Source: Flavobacterium sp.
GTDB lineage: Bacteria > Bacteroidota > Bacteroidia > Flavobacteriales > Flavobacteriaceae
Direction of reading: 5' to 3'
Length of the DNA: 8,181 nt
Assembly (NCBI GenBank): GCA_003449615.1
Contig: DMHA01000340.1
Location: 1 to 8,181, forward strand
Positions 5,430-8,181 of the stretch are shown piece after piece. The position numbers and the translations under genes were made by a program. The notes under the pieces were generated by a model. That model did no database searches. It had not been told where the DNA came from and saw only the letters and a program-made list of their open reading frames with translations. Positions within the stretch are counted from its first letter, which is position 1. Each line of letters opens with the position of its first letter.

Positions 5430-5504
5430 TGTAAATTATCTATAAATTTATTAATGTTACAAATGTAATTAAAAATAAGATACAAAGCAATATTACAGAT
5501 GTAA
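5423..5504. promoter_or_regulatory. Three-site operator array TTAC-N4-GTAA
   Basis: Perfect copies lie at 5423-5434 (TTAC-CATT-GTAA, covering the XRE start codon), 5457-5468 (TTAC-AAAT-GTAA, covering the XRE -7 box) and 5493-5504 (TTAC-AGAT-GTAA, just upstream of its -33). Centres are 34 and 36 bp apart, close to a whole number of helix turns apart from each other. A homodimeric regulator, most simply the XRE protein itself, could bind cooperatively and shut off its own promoter. The Lrp-type regulator of the divergent operon is the alternative ligand. Confidence 0.55.
5460..5490 (-). promoter_or_regulatory. Promoter of the XRE gene
   Basis: On the minus strand, TTG (5490-5488), a 20-nt spacer and TACATTTG (5467-5460) match the Bacteroidota -33/-7 consensus. 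The -7 box lies 30 nt before the ATG at 5429, giving a leader of about 25 nt. It is embedded in a TTAC-N4-GTAA palindrome (5457-5468). Confidence 0.6.
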
Positions 5505-5689
5505 ATTGTTGAAAAATAATATTTTTACTTCAATTAATAAACAAGTTGGAAACAAATAAAATACTGATTATGTGTAATTTAATAATGAATTGTATTTTTG
5601 AATACATTTGTCAACTATTGTTTTTATAAAGGCATTGAAAATGCGGTCAGACTTGTTTACAATGCTAAATTTAATTTATTTTTCACAGT
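5505..5689. other. AT-rich spacer in the XRE/M14 divergent region
   Basis: No gene of credible length is seen here; the longest ATG frames are under 20 codons. It contains two isolated plus-strand -7-like matches (TATTTTTG 5593-5600, TACATTTG 5603-5610) with no well-spaced TTG. It also contains one imperfect operator-like site (5657-5668, TTAC-AATG-CTAA). An additional upstream promoter for the M14 operon could lie here, but I cannot support it further. Confidence 0.4.
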
Positions 5690-5713
5690 TTACAAATGTT
5701 AATTTAAAGATGT

Positions 5714-5725
5714 TTACTTTTGTAA
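5714..5725 (+). promoter_or_regulatory. Operator and -7 box of the M14/Lrp operon
   Basis: TTAC-TTTT-GTAA is a fourth perfect copy of the palindrome found at the XRE promoter. It contains TACTTTTG (5715-5722), a TAnnTTTG -7 box 18 nt before the ATG at 5741. An imperfect copy (5690-5701, TTAC-AAAT-GTTA) lies 24 bp upstream, centre to centre. No clear -33 TTG is present at 17-23 nt, so the promoter may need an activator. Confidence 0.5.
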
Positions 5726-5740
5726 AACAAAAATTAAGCT

Positions 5741-6889
5741 ATGGATTTAGAACAATTATTCAGTCAATATAAAGAGCAATCAATAGAAGGTCGATATATT
5801 ACTTTAGATACAATTTACCCTATTTTAGAAAAATTAAACTCCAATAAACAGTTGGAGATTATTGGAAAATCGGTACTTGAAAATCCAATTTATAAATACC
5901 AATTTGGAACTGGGAAAATCAAAATTCTGCTTTGGTCACAAATGCACGGAAACGAAAGTACCACCACAAAAGCCCTAATTGATTTTTTAAACCACTTGAA
6001 TGGAGGTTCAGAATTGTCCAAAAAGCTACTCCAAACATTTACTTTTTGCGCCATTCCGATTTTAAATCCTGATGGAGCCAAATTATACACCCGTGAAAAT
6101 GCAAACCAAGTCGATTTAAATCGTGATTCAAAAGACTTATCTCAACCAGAAAGCAAGATTTTAAGAGCAGTTTTTGAAAATTTTCAACCTGATTTCTGTT
6201 TTAATCTTCACGATCAGCGTACTATTTTTGGGGTTGGAAACACAGGAAAGCCAGCTACTATATCTTTTTTGGCACCAGCTTATAATGAAGAAAGAGAAAT
6301 TAACGCAACAAGAATAAAGGCAATCAATCTAATTGCTAGTATCAACGATGTTTTGCAAAATTATATTCCAGGACAGGTTGGGCGATTTGATGACGCATTC
6401 AACATCAATTGTATTGGCGATACTTTTCAATTTTTAGGAGTTCCAACGGTTTTGTTTGAAGCAGGTCATTTTTATCACGATTATAAGCGAGAGGAAACCA
6501 GAAAATATGTTTTTATGTCTTTAGTTTCGAGTTTTATTAAACTTAGCGAAAACGATATAGTTTATAATAAATTAGATGAATATTTGAGTATTCCTCAAAA
6601 TAAAGTAGTTTTTTATGATTTTTTGTATAAAAATATCAGAATAAATTATGATGGTATCGAAATAATCACGAATTTTGCTGCACAATACAAAGAAGAATTA
6701 ATCAACAATCAAATTAGTTTTAATGCTTATATTGTTCATATAAGCGATTTGGATGATTATTTTGGTCATTATGAATTTGATGCGAAGGGCGCATTTTATC
6801 AAGATGACGTTGATAATTTTCCAAAACTAAATCAAAAAGCCAACTTTTATTTGGATAATATAAAGTTTGTGAATGGGTTAATTTTTTAA
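5741..6889 (+). CDS. M14-family zinc carboxypeptidase, cytoplasmic
   Basis: A 382-aa metallopeptidase of the carboxypeptidase A fold. Zinc ligands are H69 and E72 (MHGNES, the HxxE motif) and H157 (NLHD). N127-R128 in DLNRD match the substrate-carboxylate-binding NR pair. E240 in VLFEAGHF is the general base. LNPDGA (108-113) is another family mark. All catalytic positions are present, so it should be active. There is no signal peptide or lipobox, so it is predicted cytoplasmic, unlike digestive M14 enzymes. It would trim C-terminal residues from peptides or act on peptidoglycan tripeptides as MpaA does; sequence does not decide between these. About 90 residues beyond the catalytic domain (292-382) form an extra C-terminal domain rich in aromatic and acidic residues. 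The Lrp regulator follows after 32 nt with no terminator, so the two are probably co-transcribed. The start is the first ATG, after AATTAAGCT. Confidence 0.87.
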   Translation: MDLEQLFSQYKEQSIEGRYITLDTIYPILEKLNSNKQLEIIGKSVLENPIYKYQFGTGKIKILLWSQMHGNESTTTKALIDFLNHLNGGSELSKKLLQTFTFCAIPILNPDGAKLYTRENANQVDLNRDSKDLSQPESKILRAVFENFQPDFCFNLHDQRTIFGVGNTGKPATISFLAPAYNEEREINATRIKAINLIASINDVLQNYIPGQVGRFDDAFNINCIGDTFQFLGVPTVLFEAGHFYHDYKREETRKYVFMSLVSSFIKLSENDIVYNKLDEYLSIPQNKVVFYDFLYKNIRINYDGIEIITNFAAQYKEELINNQISFNAYIVHISDLDDYFGHYEFDAKGAFYQDDVDNFPKLNQKANFYLDNIKFVNGLIF

Positions 6890-6921
6890 AGTTTGTAATT
6901 ATAAATATAAATTATTGAGTT

Positions 6922-7401
6922 ATGAGTAAGTTTCGATTAGATGAGGTTGATCATCAAATTTTGGATATGTTGATTGATAACACTAGAATTCCTTTTACAG
7001 ACATTGCAAAAAAATTACTGATTTCGGCCGGAACAGTTCACGTTCGAGTTAAGAAAATGGAAGATGCCGAAATAATAATGGGATCTTCATTAGTCTTAGA
7101 TTATGACAAACTAGGATATTCTTTCATCGCTTATGTTGGAGTTTTTTTGAATAATACTTCACAAACTAAATTTGTTTTGCAACGCATCAACGAAATTCCT
7201 TTTGTGACAGTTGCCTCGGTAACTACCGGAAAATTCAATATTTTCTGTAAAATTAGAGCAAAAGACACCAAACATGCCAAGGATGTAATCTTTATGATTG
7301 ATGATATTGACGGCGTTTATAGAACAGAAACCATGATTTCTTTGGAAGAAAGCATCAATGATAAAAAACGTTTGATGCACACTATATTTAAAGATATATA
7401 A
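6922..7401 (+). CDS. Lrp/AsnC-family transcriptional regulator
   Basis: A 159-aa protein of normal family length. Residues 5-60 form the AsnC-type winged helix-turn-helix: DEVDHQILDMLIDNTRIPFT, then DIAKKLLISAGTVHVRVKKM with the recognition helix, then DAEII. Residues 66-150 are the RAM/AsnC ligand-binding and oligomerisation domain, with FIAYVGVFL, VTTGKFNIFCKI and the closing GVYRTETMISLEE strand. Such proteins form octamers that wrap DNA and sense amino acids. Coupled 32 nt behind a carboxypeptidase, it could sense amino acids released by that enzyme; this is inference. The sequence looks close to the widespread flavobacterial Lrp/AsnC orthologue I remember, so it may instead be a global regulator merely co-transcribed here. 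It ends 27 nt before a good terminator. Confidence 0.92.
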   Translation: MSKFRLDEVDHQILDMLIDNTRIPFTDIAKKLLISAGTVHVRVKKMEDAEIIMGSSLVLDYDKLGYSFIAYVGVFLNNTSQTKFVLQRINEIPFVTVASVTTGKFNIFCKIRAKDTKHAKDVIFMIDDIDGVYRTETMISLEESINDKKRLMHTIFKDI

Positions 7402-7427
7402 TTCATTTGAAATCTATTACATTATAT

Positions 7428-7460
7428 AACCTCAAGTGAATTCTTGGGGTTTATTTTTTT
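7428..7460 (+). terminator. Intrinsic terminator of the M14/Lrp operon
   Basis: AACCTCAAG (7428-7436) pairs with CTTGGGGTT (7443-7451) across a 6-nt loop with a single G-U pair, followed by a T-rich run at 7452-7460. It closes the operon and separates it from ppc. Confidence 0.8.
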
Positions 7461-7514
7461 AATTTCAATAGCAATCGGAGCCAAAATCAAAAATATAATC
7501 CCCATGCATCGGTA

Positions 7515-7555
7515 CTGCAATCTAAAATCTAAAATCTGCAATCTAAAATCTAAAT
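7515..7555. repeat. AATCTAAA tandem repeat abutting the ppc start codon
   Basis: A 21-nt unit (7515-7535) is repeated almost exactly at 7536-7556. Each unit is itself made of CTGC followed by two ATCTAAA words. The second copy runs into the A of the ppc ATG (7556), so the leader and ribosome-binding region of ppc consist of repeat sequence. It belongs to the same class of iterated-word repeats as those at 834-960 and 1281-1303. Confidence 0.7.
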
Positions 7556-8181
7556 ATGTACACGCATCCCAAAATTGAACGATTTAACGAAGAAGTTCTA
7601 TCTAAATATCACATCTACAATAGTGTTTTTATTACCCTCCCGTTTGATTCCATAGACAATACAGGAGCATTACTTCCTTTATTTACGGAGGGTTGTGATA
7701 ACGGTTTCAAAAAGCAAGAAACACCTAAAGAAATTTTAGATTTGTTTGCTCAAAAATACCTTAGTGGCGCTTCAGAATCAGAAAAAATTGATTTGATGTT
7801 TCGATTTATTCAATACATCGAACGCCAAATTGTTCTGTTTGATGCTGTTGAAGATGCTGCATTTCCTGTGGTGAATAATATGGAAGGAAGAGGATCTTTG
7901 CGGGATATTAAAGAAAAAGCATCTGCCAAAGATAAAGAAGCGGATTTGATTTCATTTTTAGAAAATTTTAATGTACGAACGGTTTTAACGGCACATCCCA
8001 CTCAATTTTACCCTGGAGCTGTTTTGGGAATCATCAATGATTTAACTGATGCTATTCGTAAAAATAATTTACTCGAAATCAAACAATTATTGGCTCAATT
8101 AGGAAAAACACCTTTTATTCAAGCCGAAAAACCAAACCCTTTTGATGAAGCGGTAAGTTTGATTTGGTATCTTGAAAATGT
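7556..8181 (+). CDS. ppc: Phosphoenolpyruvate carboxylase, 3' end outside window
   Basis: The frame opens at the ATG at 7556 and is still open after 208 codons at the window edge; the full enzyme has about 850-900 residues. PEP carboxylase adds bicarbonate to PEP to give oxaloacetate, replenishing the TCA cycle in the cytoplasm. The decisive motif is VLTAHPTQFYPG (143-154), whose H147 corresponds to catalytic H138 in E. coli Ppc (TAHPTE there). GRGSLRDIKEKA (111-122) and DEAVSLIWYLENV (the last residues visible) also match the family. Q instead of E after TAHPT matches the flavobacterial form as I remember it. The start MYTHPKIERFNEEVLSKYHIYNSVF agrees with that lineage too. The remaining catalytic arginines and the C-terminal QNTG lie beyond the window. 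No promoter was identified in 7461-7514. Confidence 0.93.
   Translation, partial: MYTHPKIERFNEEVLSKYHIYNSVFITLPFDSIDNTGALLPLFTEGCDNGFKKQETPKEILDLFAQKYLSGASESEKIDLMFRFIQYIERQIVLFDAVEDAAFPVVNNMEGRGSLRDIKEKASAKDKEADLISFLENFNVRTVLTAHPTQFYPGAVLGIINDLTDAIRKNNLLEIKQLLAQLGKTPFIQAEKPNPFDEAVSLIWYLEN

Noticed and set aside
5890..6090. Minus-strand frame inside the M14 gene
   Set aside because: Antisense to the catalytic domain; no independent support.
7159..7380. Minus-strand frame inside the Lrp gene
   Set aside because: Antisense to the conserved RAM domain; shadow frame.
7810..8001. Minus-strand frame inside ppc
   Set aside because: Antisense to the TAHPT region of ppc; shadow frame.

Overview
The window looks like chromosomal DNA from a member of the Bacteroidota, most likely Flavobacterium or a close relative. 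It is AT-rich. Start codons are preceded by A-rich stretches with no Shine-Dalgarno sequence. Several upstream regions carry the Bacteroidota -7 box TAnnTTTG. The proteins (KdsB, the long-form PEP carboxylase, the Lrp/AsnC regulator, the short PlsC-like acyltransferase) resemble flavobacterial versions as I remember them; no search was run.

Layout. (a) 1-1271: the 3' part of a family 9 glycosyltransferase (LPS heptosyltransferase type), an ATTCCAA-repeat intergenic region that doubles as a bidirectional terminator, and a convergent 102-residue protein of unknown function. (b) 1281-2571: an accessory island. It holds an intact Fic toxin with a VbhA-like antitoxin, a decayed fragment resembling the N-terminus of another Fic protein, two sets of short direct repeats, and a 182-bp MITE-like element with 19-bp perfect inverted termini and an internal palindrome. 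(c) 2638-4765: kdsB (CMP-KDO synthetase), a convergent potassium-channel-like protein whose stop codon abuts that of kdsB, and a divergent PlsC-like acyltransferase ending in a strong hairpin. (d) 4950-7401: an XRE regulator divergent from an M14 zinc carboxypeptidase and Lrp/AsnC regulator pair. The 311-bp region between them holds four perfect copies of TTAC-N4-GTAA, two of them on predicted -7 boxes. (e) 7428-8181: a terminator, a tandem repeat running up to the start codon, and the 5' part of ppc, which runs off the window.

How the genes fit together. The glycosyltransferase and kdsB both serve LPS inner-core and KDO synthesis, and the acyltransferase also acts on envelope lipids. The Fic module and MITE lie between the two LPS genes and look like an insertion. 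The M14 and Lrp genes probably form an operon for cytoplasmic peptide trimming, controlled from a shared operator region. The candidates most worth checking are that operator array, the Fic pair with its neighbouring Fic relic, and the MITE-like element. I saw no CRISPR array, tRNA, rRNA, riboswitch or intact transposase.
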